In this document: positions 50,221 to 60,656 of the stretch, piece after piece | Layout of the letters: every line of letters starts with the position of its first letter | Position numbering within the stretch: the stretch's first letter is position 1 | Assembly: GCF_014280035.1 (NCBI RefSeq) | Contig: NZ_CP047957.1 | Span: forward strand, 124,001 to 188,000 | Reading direction: 5' to 3' | DNA from: Synechococcus sp. A18-25c | Lineage (GTDB): Bacteria > Cyanobacteriota > Cyanobacteriia > PCC-6307 > Cyanobiaceae | DNA: 64,000 nt | Notes under the pieces: model-generated | The model's database searches: none | What the model was told of the DNA's origin: nothing | The model's input: only the letters and a program-made list of their open reading frames with translations | Position numbers and translations under genes: made by a program

Positions 50221-51192
50221 TCAGTCTGCCGGTTCCAGCCAGTGCAGGGAGAGGTCGTCGGCCGGGTCGTGCCAGCGGCGACACCAGCGCCAACCTGCGG
50301 CTTCAGCCAGATCACAGGCCATCTCGGGTGAATACTTGACGCTGTATTCCGTCACCAGCGGTTCACCAGCGGCAAAGCGCCAGGAGCTGGAACCGATGGA
50401 GACGGTCTGTTCGCAGTCGCTCACCAGAACCATCTGCACGCGGCTGTGCGCCGCTTGCCATTGCGCCTGATAAGAGAATCGTTGGGGCTGAAAATCGGCG
50501 CTCAGGTCCCGGTTCAGGCGCTGCAGCAAATTGCGGGCGAAGGCGGCGGAGATGCCTGCCGCATCGTCGTAGGCGGCTTCCAGCCTTGTCTGCGATTTGG
50601 GCTGATCCAAACCGAGCAGCAGGGGGCCGCCATCCAGCAGCAGGCGGAAGCGCCGCAACAGCCGAACTGCTTCCTCCTGCGTGAAGTTGCCGAGGGAGCT
50701 GCCAGGGAAAAAGCCCAGACGTCGCTGCCCTTGCAGCAGCGGGTGGTCAGGCAGGACCTCCAGCCGGCTGTGATCGCAGCAGATGCCCAGCATCGGCACC
50801 CCGGGGTGCGCAGCTTGCAGTGCGGCTGTGGCCTGCTGGAGATGGGCTGCACTGATGTCGAGTGCCACATAGGCCGCGGGTTGCATCGCGTTCAGCAATG
50901 GCCCCACCTTGCGGGCGCTGCCGGCACCGAATTCAACGATCACGCCAGAGCCCATGGCGGTGGCGATCTCCTCGGCTGACTGCTCCAGGAGGGCAATTTC
51001 CGTGCGCGTGAGGCTGTATTCCGGTTGTTGGCAGATTTGATCGAACAGCTGCGAGCCCTCAGCGTCGTAGAGGAACCAGGCGGGGAGCTGTCGGGGTTCC
51101 CGTTCCAGGCCTTCTTTCACCAATCGCTGCATGTCCGCCGCGGGCGGATGCAGGTCGATCAAGGTTGGCCGTGTGGCGGTGGTAATTGTCAT
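50221..51192 (-). CDS. egtD: L-histidine N-alpha-methyltransferase EgtD
   Basis: 323 residues. It trimethylates histidine to hercynine with SAM. RELPAWFLYDAEGSQLFDQI, TRTEIALLEQSAEEIA and the SAM site VIVEFGAGSARKVGPLL are diagnostic of the DUF2260/EgtD family, and FFPGSSLGNFTQEEA follows. It starts nine bases after the egtB stop, same operon. Confidence 0.94.
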   Translation of the reverse strand: MTITTATRPTLIDLHPPAADMQRLVKEGLEREPRQLPAWFLYDAEGSQLFDQICQQPEYSLTRTEIALLEQSAEEIATAMGSGVIVEFGAGSARKVGPLLNAMQPAAYVALDISAAHLQQATAALQAAHPGVPMLGICCDHSRLEVLPDHPLLQGQRRLGFFPGSSLGNFTQEEAVRLLRRFRLLLDGGPLLLGLDQPKSQTRLEAAYDDAAGISAAFARNLLQRLNRDLSADFQPQRFSYQAQWQAAHSRVQMVLVSDCEQTVSIGSSSWRFAAGEPLVTEYSVKYSPEMACDLAEAAGWRWCRRWHDPADDLSLHWLEPAD

Positions 51193-51201
51193 GGGGGGTG
51201 G

Positions 51202-52419
51202 TCATCGCGCCAGACGTAGACCTGCGGCCATCCACCGGCTCACTGGGGGGAAGAAGTTTCGGTAGGTGTCGCGGGCATGTCCAGGGGGGGTGAGCCGGCT
51301 GCTGCCACGCAGCACGAACTGGGAGGTCATGAATTTGCCGTTGTATTCGCCAACAGCCCCGGCCGCGGGATGAAACCCGGGATAGGGCCGATAGGGGCTG
51401 GCGGTCCATTGCCACAGCTGGCCATGGCTCTGGAGCAGGTTTTCTCCATGCTGAACCCTGGCGAATTCCCATTCTGCTTCGTTGGGTAACCGTGCCCCGG
51501 CCCAACGGGCAAAGGCATCAGCTTCGAACCAGCTGAGGTGACGCACTGGCCGGTGATCCTCTAGTGGGCGTCGGCTTCCCAGAGTGAATTCCCAGCGCCA
51601 GGGCCCCTCTCCATCGCGATCCCGCCGCCAGTAGCGGGGTGCTTGCCAGCCCCGGCGTTGGCACTCCGCCCACCCCTCGCTCATCCACAGGTCTGGGCGG
51701 CGGTAACCACCGTCGTCGATGAAGCGGCGATAGGCCCCGTTGCTCACCAGCCGATCGGCGATGGCAAAGGGGTCGAGCCAGGTGCGGTGGCGTGGTCCTT
51801 CGTTATCGAAATGGAAGCTATCCCCTTGGTGGCCCACCTCCACCAGCCCTCCCCGGCAGTGCAGCCAGGGACCATGGAGGTCGTCGGCGCAGGTCGGGCC
51901 GCTGTCAGGCAGATCCTCATCTTGCTCACACCAGTCGTCGCGATAGGCGGGCTCCAGGGGTTGCCGGCTGAAGCCATCGAGTAGATCCATCAGGAGCAAC
52001 TCCTGATGCTGCTGCTCGTGCTGCAGTCCCAGCTCCACCAGCTCCCGCCAGGGGCCATCGGCGTGATGCACTAGCAGCGTCTCCAGGGCCTGGGTAACCC
52101 GTTGTCTCCAGGCCGCAACGTCGGCCATGGGTGGTCGGCTGAGGAGGCCTCGCTGCGGCCGCGGCTGGCGAGGACCGACCGTGTCGTAATAGGAATTGAA
52201 CAGGTAGCTCCAGCGGGGATCTGCCGGTGTGTAATCCGGCTGATGGGGCTTCAACACGAAGGTTTCAAAAAACCAGGTGGTGTGGGCTAGGTGCCATTTA
52301 GGCGGGCTGGCATCGGCCATGCCCTGCAGATTGAGGTCCTCTGCGTCGAGCGGAGCGATCAAGGCTTCGCTGGCCTGACGCACCTCCAACAGTCGATCCA
52401 GGAGGGAGCCAGCGGCCAT
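51202..52419 (-). CDS. egtB: Ergothioneine biosynthesis iron-dependent sulfoxide synthase EgtB
   Basis: About 405 residues from ATG 52419; the frame stays open to 52482. It joins hercynine with a cysteine thiol source using Fe(II) and O2. The DinB-like part has the three-His iron site: WHLAHTTWFFETF and HEQQHQELLLMDLLD. The C-terminal FGE-sulfatase-like domain has FWARWAGARLPNEAEWE-type sequence (RLPNEAEWEFAR) and GSSRLTPPGHARDTYRNFF. First gene of the minus-strand egt operon, divergent from the kinase gene. Confidence 0.94.
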   Translation of the reverse strand: MAAGSLLDRLLEVRQASEALIAPLDAEDLNLQGMADASPPKWHLAHTTWFFETFVLKPHQPDYTPADPRWSYLFNSYYDTVGPRQPRPQRGLLSRPPMADVAAWRQRVTQALETLLVHHADGPWRELVELGLQHEQQHQELLLMDLLDGFSRQPLEPAYRDDWCEQDEDLPDSGPTCADDLHGPWLHCRGGLVEVGHQGDSFHFDNEGPRHRTWLDPFAIADRLVSNGAYRRFIDDGGYRRPDLWMSEGWAECQRRGWQAPRYWRRDRDGEGPWRWEFTLGSRRPLEDHRPVRHLSWFEADAFARWAGARLPNEAEWEFARVQHGENLLQSHGQLWQWTASPYRPYPGFHPAAGAVGEYNGKFMTSQFVLRGSSRLTPPGHARDTYRNFFPPVSRWMAAGLRLAR

Positions 52420-52512
52420 GGGATGGAGTCGTACCCGAGTGACCCTAGGGAGATCCTCAGCAAGTTCAGCGAGACACTGCACTTAGCATCAGCCAACTCT
52501 GCAGCCCCATTC

Positions 52513-54582
52513 GTGATCGGCACGTTGTTGGCTGAGCGGTATCGCCTGGATCGGTGTTGCTCCAACGATCCTGATCGATCGGATGCTGTGCTCTGGCGTG
52601 CTGCCGACCAGATGGCCGGGGATACGGCTGTGGCACTCAGGCAGTTGAAAACTGATGCGGCTCAGCAGCGATTTCGCCAGTTGTGGCCAGCGATCCAGTC
52701 GGTGCTGCATCCTCAGATTCCTCGCTTTGGAGGGCTGATTGAGTCCCACGACAGCTTCTGGCTGGTGCGCGAGTGGCAGGAGGGGTCGACCCTCCACCAG
52801 ATCCAGGAGCAGCGGCTTCAGCGCCAGCTGGTGTTTGGTGCTGGTGAGGTGCTGCTCTTGATGCGTCAACTGCTCTCACCTCTGGCGGTGCTTCACGGCC
52901 ATGCGCTGGTGCACGGCGACATCAATCCCCGCAATCTCCTGCGCCGCGATCATGACGGGTTGCCGGTGCTGCTCGATTTCGGACTGTTGCAGCGCTCTGG
53001 AGCCCAGCCCCTCGAGGGTGCCTCAGCGAGCTATGCCCCGCGAGCGCAAGGCCGGCGGGAACCGGCTGCGGCCTGGATGGATCTTCATGGGCTCGGGGTG
53101 ACGGCGCTCACCTTGCTCACCGGGCGGCCGCCGGAGCAGTTATTGGATGCCGAAGGTCTCCACTGGAGCGCGCCCGCTGATCTTGAACTGGCCCCCCCCT
53201 ACCGCCAAGTGCTGGAGCGTTTGCTGTCGGAGCAGCCGGACCAGCGCTTTGATGAAGCCTCTGAAGCCCTCCGCGCTCTCCAGGCGGTAACGATGCCTGA
53301 ATCGACGGGGCCGCAGCCCCGCGCCGATCGCACCGTGGTGTTGGCCCCTGTGGTGGCGGCTGATCCCGACCCTGAATCCATCGCAGCCCACTCACCGGAT
53401 CTGCCGACGTTCACGCCGCCAGCCAGGCAGGCCTCGCGCCGCCGCCCGCGGGCGGAGGAACGTCAACAGGCAGCGGAAGGACGCCTCTGGCCTGTGGTGG
53501 CTGCCTTGCTGATCTCGGCTGTGTTGGGGACGGCCATTGGTTGGTTTCTGCTCAGCAGGGGTAAATCACCGGCTGAGGCGCCTTCCACCGATCGTGATCT
53601 GATCGGTCGTGGGGCCACCAGCCTGCCCCCCGCTGAGGTGGATCAACGACAGCAGTTGCTCAGTCGTCTGCGGGCGTTGCAGGTGGATCGCAGTTGGTTC
53701 CTGCAACTGGTGGATGCCAGCCTGATGGCCCGTTTCCCCGAGCGTGGTGGTCGCCTGCCCAGTGATTCCCTCGACGATGCCCCACTTCGGCGGGTCTGGA
53801 ATGACCTGGCCGATGAGTGGCTGGCTCGGGTGGAACGACTGCCGCCCGCCCTGCGCAGTCGCCTGGGTCAGCTCAAACCTGCCGACTGGCAAAGTCAGCG
53901 ACAGGCCTTGGTCGATCAAGGGGTGAACGCCAGGGTGGTAGAGCAACTTGTGAGTGCTTCAGCCCAAGCGCTGTTGCCGGGTGCACCGGCAGGGGTCAAA
54001 CCGCCGGAGCCTTACCGGCAGCTCTGGATTGCTGCGGCGTTGCGCAGCCTGGAGGACGTGCAGATTGAAACCGTGAAGGCCCGGCAGCTCACGCCCACGG
54101 TGCTCACCAGCCGGGTGCCTGCAGGTGGGGCACGATTGATTTCAATTGCGGTGCCGGCCGGGCGCCGTCTGGTGCTTGGCATCAATGGCACCCCACTGAT
54201 GCAGATGACGGTCTTTGCAGCCGACGGTGCAGTGATGGCGGACCGTGGACCGCTTCGGGTGGTCACCCTTCCGGTCGAGGCGGGATCACCGGTGCAGGTG
54301 CTCGTCACCAACGACGGTGTGTCCTCGGGACTGCTGACGCTGTCTTGTCGTGCCGATCTGCCGGGATCTCAACCGTTACCGGAGGTGGACCTGGATCCGA
54401 TTCCAGACCCGGCCACCGGCGTGCAGGGCCCTGTCGAGGCGCTTCCGGAACCGCCCGGTCCGAAGCCGGCGGGTGTGGAGGAGCCTCCGACTCAGTCCGA
54501 TGCATCTGGCGAAGCTGTAGAGCCCAGTGCACCTCAGGCTCTGCCGGCACCGGCTGGCATCGCTTCACCGCCGCCGCCCTAA
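52513..54582 (+). CDS. Membrane-anchored Ser/Thr kinase-like protein, degenerate
   Basis: About 690 residues from GTG 52513 (VIGTLLAERYRLDR); ATG 52423 is an alternative but lies three bases from the divergent egtB start. Kinase-like domain, residues 1 to about 280: HGDINPRNLL (catalytic loop) and LDFGLL (DFG) are kept, but the glycine-rich loop is lost and the VAIK lysine is Arg in AVALRQLK. One membrane helix (VVAALLISAVLGTAIGWFLL) follows a basic linker, then about 340 periplasmic residues ending in a Pro-rich tail. It may be a pseudokinase or an atypical kinase. No known sensor motif in the outer part. Confidence 0.8.
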   Translation: MIGTLLAERYRLDRCCSNDPDRSDAVLWRAADQMAGDTAVALRQLKTDAAQQRFRQLWPAIQSVLHPQIPRFGGLIESHDSFWLVREWQEGSTLHQIQEQRLQRQLVFGAGEVLLLMRQLLSPLAVLHGHALVHGDINPRNLLRRDHDGLPVLLDFGLLQRSGAQPLEGASASYAPRAQGRREPAAAWMDLHGLGVTALTLLTGRPPEQLLDAEGLHWSAPADLELAPPYRQVLERLLSEQPDQRFDEASEALRALQAVTMPESTGPQPRADRTVVLAPVVAADPDPESIAAHSPDLPTFTPPARQASRRRPRAEERQQAAEGRLWPVVAALLISAVLGTAIGWFLLSRGKSPAEAPSTDRDLIGRGATSLPPAEVDQRQQLLSRLRALQVDRSWFLQLVDASLMARFPERGGRLPSDSLDDAPLRRVWNDLADEWLARVERLPPALRSRLGQLKPADWQSQRQALVDQGVNARVVEQLVSASAQALLPGAPAGVKPPEPYRQLWIAAALRSLEDVQIETVKARQLTPTVLTSRVPAGGARLISIAVPAGRRLVLGINGTPLMQMTVFAADGAVMADRGPLRVVTLPVEAGSPVQVLVTNDGVSSGLLTLSCRADLPGSQPLPEVDLDPIPDPATGVQGPVEALPEPPGPKPAGVEEPPTQSDASGEAVEPSAPQALPAPAGIASPPPP

Positions 54583-54591
54583 GCGCATCGC

Positions 54592-55086
54592 TTAATAACG
54601 GGCGATGGCGGCCCGGGTTTCTTTCTTAATCTGCTTGTCTTTTTCGGCGGCACGCTTGTCGTGCAGCTTGCGGCCTTTACCAAGGCCAATTGTCAGCTTG
54701 ATCCAGGAGCCCTGCAGGTGCATGTTCAGCGGGATCAGCGTTAACCCCTTCTGATCCAGCTGACCGCGCAATTTGTCGATCTCCCGGCGATGCGCCAGCA
54801 GCCGCCGCACTCGGAGGGGGTCGTGGTTGTAGTAGCCGCTGGCGTGGGTGTGAGGGGAGATATGCACGTTGTGCAGTTGCAGCTGGCCGTTGCGGATCAG
54901 ACAAAAGCCATCGCGCAGGTTGGCCTGACCGGCCCGGATCGACTTCACCTCGGTCCCCACCAGCTCAATGCCGGTTTCCAGGGTTTCGAGGATGTCGTAT
55001 TGGTGCCTGGCCAGCCGGTTGTCCGCCAGTAGGCGATTGGCGGCAGCCCGCGCTGCTGCGTTCTTTTTGCCTCCACCCTTGGCCAT
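54592..55086 (-). CDS. smpB: tmRNA-binding protein SmpB
   Basis: 164 residues. It carries tmRNA to stalled ribosomes. [39 protein letters not shown] and the basic C-terminal tail [20 protein letters not shown] are typical. Convergent with the kinase gene (nine bases apart) and divergent from ruvB (65 bases). Confidence 0.97.
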   Translation of the reverse strand: MAKGGGKKNAAARAAANRLLADNRLARHQYDILETLETGIELVGTEVKSIRAGQANLRDGFCLIRNGQLQLHNVHISPHTHASGYYNHDPLRVRRLLAHRREIDKLRGQLDQKGLTLIPLNMHLQGSWIKLTIGLGKGRKLHDKRAAEKDKQIKKETRAAIARY

Positions 55087-55151
55087 GGACCGTTCGGCTC
55101 CTCAGCCGCTTGATTCCCCGACCCTATCCAGGGCTCGGTACCCTTCCAACC

Positions 55152-56234
55152 ATGGCGATCGTTTCTTCCAACGCCGCAGCCCCACGCCCCCGGCCGGAAC
55201 GGCCGACTAGCCGGGTCGTGGATGGTGCCCGGCAAGCCGGAGACGATCTGGATCCAACGGCGGCCCCTGGTCGCGATGACGGCCTCAGACCTCGCCGTTT
55301 GGACGACTACATCGGTCAGCGCGAGCTCAAGCAGGTGCTCGGTATCGCCGTGCAGGCGGCCCTCGGTCGTGGTGATGCGCTTGATCACGTGCTGCTCTAC
55401 GGACCGCCGGGTCTCGGCAAAACCACCATGGCCATGGTGTTGGCCGAAGAATTGGGGGTGAACTGCCGCATCACCAGTGCTCCTGCTCTGGAGCGCCCCC
55501 GTGACATCGTTGGCTTGCTGGTGAATTTGCAGCCTCAGGAGCTGTTGTTCATCGATGAGATTCACCGGCTCAGTCGGGTGGCAGAAGAACTGCTCTATCC
55601 CGCGATGGAAGATCGGCGCTTGGATCTCACCGTGGGTAAGGGCAGCACCGCCCGAACCCGTGCCCTTGAGCTGCCACCTTTCACTCTGGTGGGAGCCACC
55701 ACCCGGGCCGGTGCGCTCAGCTCGCCGCTGCGCGATCGCTTCGGTTTGATTCAGCGGTTGGAGTTCTACGGATTGGACGACCTGCAGGCAATTGTGGAGC
55801 GGGCTGCGGGACTGCTGGAGTTAGACCTCAGCCCTGAGGCCTGTGCTGAGATCGCCCGCCGCTGCCGGGGCACGCCGCGGATTGCCAATCGTTTGCTTCG
55901 GCGGGTGCGTGACGTGGCCTGTGTGCGTGAGTGCACCGGCTGCATCGATCGCGACCTGGTGGATGAGGCCCTCACACTGCACCGGGTGGATCAAAAGGGC
56001 CTGGATGCCAGTGATCGCAGGCTGCTCGAGCTGCTGATCCAGTCCCATGGCGGTGGCCCTGCAGGGTTAGACACCCTGGCGGCAGCCCTCGGAGAAGATC
56101 CCACCACGTTGGAATCCGTGGTGGAGCCCTATCTGCTTCAGCTCGGCTTTCTGCAGCGCACACCGCGCGGACGGGTGGTGACGGACGCGGGGCGATGTCA
56201 TCTTGGCTGGTCGGATCAGGAGGCAGCGGCATGA
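55152..56234 (+). CDS. ruvB: Holliday junction branch-migration helicase RuvB
   Basis: 360 residues. Walker [12 protein letters not shown], Walker [12 protein letters not shown], sensor [19 protein letters not shown] and arginine-finger region are intact; a C-terminal winged helix has [15 protein letters not shown]. The N-terminal ~45 residues are a low-complexity extension. ATG 55152 is preferred to the frame start at 55110, which reaches toward smpB. The stop overlaps the next start as ATGA. Confidence 0.97.
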   Translation: MAIVSSNAAAPRPRPERPTSRVVDGARQAGDDLDPTAAPGRDDGLRPRRLDDYIGQRELKQVLGIAVQAALGRGDALDHVLLYGPPGLGKTTMAMVLAEELGVNCRITSAPALERPRDIVGLLVNLQPQELLFIDEIHRLSRVAEELLYPAMEDRRLDLTVGKGSTARTRALELPPFTLVGATTRAGALSSPLRDRFGLIQRLEFYGLDDLQAIVERAAGLLELDLSPEACAEIARRCRGTPRIANRLLRRVRDVACVRECTGCIDRDLVDEALTLHRVDQKGLDASDRRLLELLIQSHGGGPAGLDTLAAALGEDPTTLESVVEPYLLQLGFLQRTPRGRVVTDAGRCHLGWSDQEAAA

Positions 56235-57025
56235 ACTGGCGGAGACAGCTGATCGCATGGTTTCTGCCGGTGCTGCTGCTGGCGTCCTGGCCTCCAACGG
56301 CGGCCTGGGCGGCAGCGGACGATCTGCCAACTCTGTTCGATCGCGCCCTGGCCCTCAGCCGACAAGGCGATCCTGAGCAGGCGCTGCCGATCTGGGATCA
56401 GGTGCTCGACCTCGCTCCCAGGGATGCGGCGGCCTGGAGCAATCGCGGCAATGTGCGCTTGATGCTCGGGGATCCGGAGGGGGCGATTGCAGATCAGACC
56501 CGCTCCATTGAATTGGCTCCCGATGACGCTGACCCGCATCTGAACCGCGGGACCGCGGAAGAAGCCCTGCAGCGCTGGCCCGAGGCCGCGGCGGATTACG
56601 ACTGGATTCTCAATCGTGATCCGAGCGATGCGTCGGCGCTTTACAACCTTGGCAATGTGCGTGGTTCGGAAGGCGACTGGCGGGAAGCCCAGCGTCTCTA
56701 CCGCCTGGCTGCCGATGCCAGGCCGGGTTTTGCCATGGCCCGTTCCAGTGATGCCTTGGCTCTGTATCAGCTGGAGGATCTTCAGGAAGCCGAACGCCAG
56801 CTTCGCAATCTGATCCGTCGGTATCCCTTGTTTGCCGATGCCCGCGCTGCCCTTAGTGCTCTGCTCTGGCGCGTGGGTTCCCGCGGTGAAGCCGAAAGTC
56901 ATTGGGCGGCAGCTGCTGGATTGGATCCCAGCTACCGCGATGCTTCCTGGCTGGCACAGGTGCGCCGCTGGCCGCCAGGCCCGATTGCGGATCTTGAGCG
57001 CTTTCTTGCGCTGGAGGTGGCATGA
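56231..57025 (+). CDS. Exported TPR protein
   Basis: 264 residues. The N-terminal signal peptide has a long hydrophobic core and AWAAADD as a likely cleavage site, so it is periplasmic or thylakoid-lumenal. Five or so TPR units follow ([60 protein letters not shown]). Overlaps ruvB and the M20 gene by ATGA on both sides. Scaffold role; partner unknown. Confidence 0.88.
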   Translation: MNWRRQLIAWFLPVLLLASWPPTAAWAAADDLPTLFDRALALSRQGDPEQALPIWDQVLDLAPRDAAAWSNRGNVRLMLGDPEGAIADQTRSIELAPDDADPHLNRGTAEEALQRWPEAAADYDWILNRDPSDASALYNLGNVRGSEGDWREAQRLYRLAADARPGFAMARSSDALALYQLEDLQEAERQLRNLIRRYPLFADARAALSALLWRVGSRGEAESHWAAAAGLDPSYRDASWLAQVRRWPPGPIADLERFLALEVA

Positions 57026-58197
57026 CGACCCTCGCTCCGTCTTGGTCCGAGCGCCTGATCCAGCTGCTGCCGGAGTTGATCGAGTTCCGGCGTCATCTGC
57101 ATGCCCATCCGGAACTCAGCGGTGAGGAACATCAGACAGCAGCGCTGATTGCCGGTGAGCTGCGCGAGGCCGGTTGGCGAGTGCGTGAGGGGGTGGGACG
57201 AACCGGTGTTGTGGCGGAGCTGGGGCCTGGGCAAGGGCCAACAATCGGCCTGCGGGTCGACATGGATGCGTTACCGATTGAGGAACGCACCAAACTTCCT
57301 TATTCATCTGTTCGCCAGGGCGTGATGCACGCCTGTGGGCACGACCTGCACAGCACCGTTGGCGTGGGTGTGGCGCGACTGCTGGCTGCTGAAGCGTCGT
57401 TGCCCTTTGGTATCCGTCTGCTGTTTCAACCGGCGGAGGAGATTGCCCAGGGTGCGCGCTGGATGCGTGAAGCCGGCGCCGCGGATGGTCTGGCCGGCCT
57501 GTTCGGGGTGCACGTGTTCCCCTCGTTGCCTGTGGGCAACATCGGCGTGCGCTGCGGCAGCCTCACTGCCGCTGCCGGTGAGCTGGAAATTGAAGTGATC
57601 GGTGAGGGCGGCCACGGAGCACGACCGCATCAGTCGGTGGATGCGATCTGGATTGCATCCCGGGTGGTCACTGGTTTGCAGGAGGCGATCAGCCGCCGGC
57701 TGGATGCCCTGCACCCGGTGGTGGTGAGTTTCGGCCGGATCGAAGGGGGCAAGGCTTACAACGTGATTGCCGATCGCGTCACCCTGCTGGGCACCGTTCG
57801 CTGTCTCTGCAGCGATCTGCACGATCGATTGCCCGGTTGGATTGAGGACACGGTGCAGGCCATTTGCTCGACCTTTGGGGCGACGGCCGTGGTGCGTTAC
57901 CGCTGCATCGCGCCGCCTGTGCACAACGACCCTCGGCTCACGGCGCTGTTGGAACGATGTGCCATCGAGCAGCTGGGATCGGATCAGGTGCTGCGGTTGG
58001 AGCATCCATCGCTCGGAGCGGAAGATTTTGCTGAGCTGATTCGCGATGTGCCGGGAATGATGTTCCGCCTGGGAGTGGCAGGTCCCGACGGATGCGCTCC
58101 CCTGCACAACGGTCATTTCCTGCCGGATGAGCGTTGTTTGGAGACAGGTATCCGGGTGTTGACCGCTGCGATCCTGGCTTGGGAGCCGGTGTTATGA
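57022..58197 (+). CDS. M20-family N-acyl-amino-acid amidohydrolase
   Basis: 391 residues of the HipO / IAA-amino-acid hydrolase family. Two-metal site: LRVDMDALPIEE, HACGHDLHSTVG, PAEEIAQGARWM and the late His in APLHNGHFLPDE. It frees amino acids from N-acyl conjugates or related peptides; exact substrate is unknown. ATGA-coupled to genes on both sides. Confidence 0.93.
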   Translation: MTTLAPSWSERLIQLLPELIEFRRHLHAHPELSGEEHQTAALIAGELREAGWRVREGVGRTGVVAELGPGQGPTIGLRVDMDALPIEERTKLPYSSVRQGVMHACGHDLHSTVGVGVARLLAAEASLPFGIRLLFQPAEEIAQGARWMREAGAADGLAGLFGVHVFPSLPVGNIGVRCGSLTAAAGELEIEVIGEGGHGARPHQSVDAIWIASRVVTGLQEAISRRLDALHPVVVSFGRIEGGKAYNVIADRVTLLGTVRCLCSDLHDRLPGWIEDTVQAICSTFGATAVVRYRCIAPPVHNDPRLTALLERCAIEQLGSDQVLRLEHPSLGAEDFAELIRDVPGMMFRLGVAGPDGCAPLHNGHFLPDERCLETGIRVLTAAILAWEPVL

Positions 58198-58424
58198 CCC
58201 GCCCATCGCGTTTGCCCGTGTCTGTGTTGCTGTCTTTAGCAGCACCGTTGCTTGTGTTGTTGGGCTTGGTTGGCCTGGTTCAGAGGGAGGGGACCGATCG
58301 TTGGCAGGCTCTACCTGCCATCCTTGTGGGCTCTGGCCTGGTGATCCATGCGGTCGTGGGTCGCCGGCGCCGGCGCCACAAACTGCTGGTGGCTTTGCGC
58401 AGCAGTCGATTCGAGGAGCACTGA
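58194..58424 (+). CDS. Small two-helix membrane protein
   Basis: 76 residues from ATG 58194, overlapping the M20 stop as ATGA. Two hydrophobic segments (SVLLSLAAPLLVLLGLVGL; AILVGSGLVIHAVV) and a strongly basic RRRRRHK turn. No family recognised; translational coupling and composition support coding. Confidence 0.65.
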   Translation: MTRPSRLPVSVLLSLAAPLLVLLGLVGLVQREGTDRWQALPAILVGSGLVIHAVVGRRRRRHKLLVALRSSRFEEH

Positions 58425-58428
58425 GTCC

Positions 58429-59055
58429 ATGGCATCCACACCGCCATCGCCTGCGGATGACGCTCCCGATCTCGACGCGCTGCGCACAGCGATCGGTTCT
58501 GGAGACCCCACCCTGGCGATGCCGGCTCTCACCCAGCTGCGCTTCTGCACCGACGAGGAGGCGGTGCCTTTGTTGGTGCTGGGCAGTGAGCAGGAGGCCT
58601 TCCTGGTGCGTTCCCTGAGTTGCAGCGGGCTGGGTTACAAGCGCACGGAGCAGGGTTGGTCGGTGCTGGAGAAGCTGCTGCGAAATGACAATGACAGCAA
58701 CGTGCGAGCTGAAGCCGCCAATTCCCTAGCCAGTTATGGCGTGGAGCGGGCCTGGCCTCTGCTGAAGGCAGCGTTCCTGGCCGATGACGCTTGGCTGGTG
58801 CGCTGCAGCATCCTCTCGGCTCTAGCGGAGCAGCCCCAGATCAACTTGGGTTGGTTGTTGGACCTTGCCTCCGTCGCCATCACCGATGCCGATGGCACCG
58901 TGCGGGTCAGTGGCGCCGAGATCCTGGGTCGGATTGTGCGTGAGGGCCGGGATCAACCGGTCGGTGAGCAGGCGCGGACGTTGTTGCGGCCCTTGCAGCA
59001 GGACGGCGACCATCGGGTGGTGGCGGCGGCACTGAACGGCTTGCAAGCGACCTGA
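58429..59055 (+). CDS. HEAT-repeat protein
   Basis: 208 residues. Helical repeats of about 31 residues (VRAEAANSLASYGVERAWPLL; VRCSILSALAEQPQ; VRVSGAEILGRIVREG). Cyanobacterial HEAT proteins of this size include CpcE/NblB-like bilin lyases and phycobilisome-related factors, but no direct evidence links this one. It starts four bases after the small membrane protein. The TPP riboswitch of thiC follows. Confidence 0.82.
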   Translation: MASTPPSPADDAPDLDALRTAIGSGDPTLAMPALTQLRFCTDEEAVPLLVLGSEQEAFLVRSLSCSGLGYKRTEQGWSVLEKLLRNDNDSNVRAEAANSLASYGVERAWPLLKAAFLADDAWLVRCSILSALAEQPQINLGWLLDLASVAITDADGTVRVSGAEILGRIVREGRDQPVGEQARTLLRPLQQDGDHRVVAAALNGLQAT

Positions 59056-59090
59056 CCCCTCCACTTTCGGAACGCTTGCTACGGTTCAAA

Positions 59091-59185
59091 CACCACTAGG
59101 GGTGCCTGAGGTCGTTCGCGGCCGGAAGGGCTGAGATCACACCCTCTGAACCTGATCCGGGTCATGCCGGCGCCAGGGAAGTGAC
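59091..59185 (+). promoter_or_regulatory. TPP riboswitch (THI element) of thiC
   Basis: Conserved blocks ACTAGGGGTGCC (from 59095), GGGCTGAGATCACACCC (from 59128) and TGAACCTGATCCGGGTCATG (from 59147), then CGCCAGGGAAGTG, appear in the standard order. It ends about 58 bases before the thiC ATG. It should repress thiC when thiamine pyrophosphate is plentiful. Confidence 0.95.
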
Positions 59186-59194
59186 CACATGTGA

Positions 59195-60646
<1,452 letters not shown>

Positions 60647-60656
60647 GCGTTAAGAA

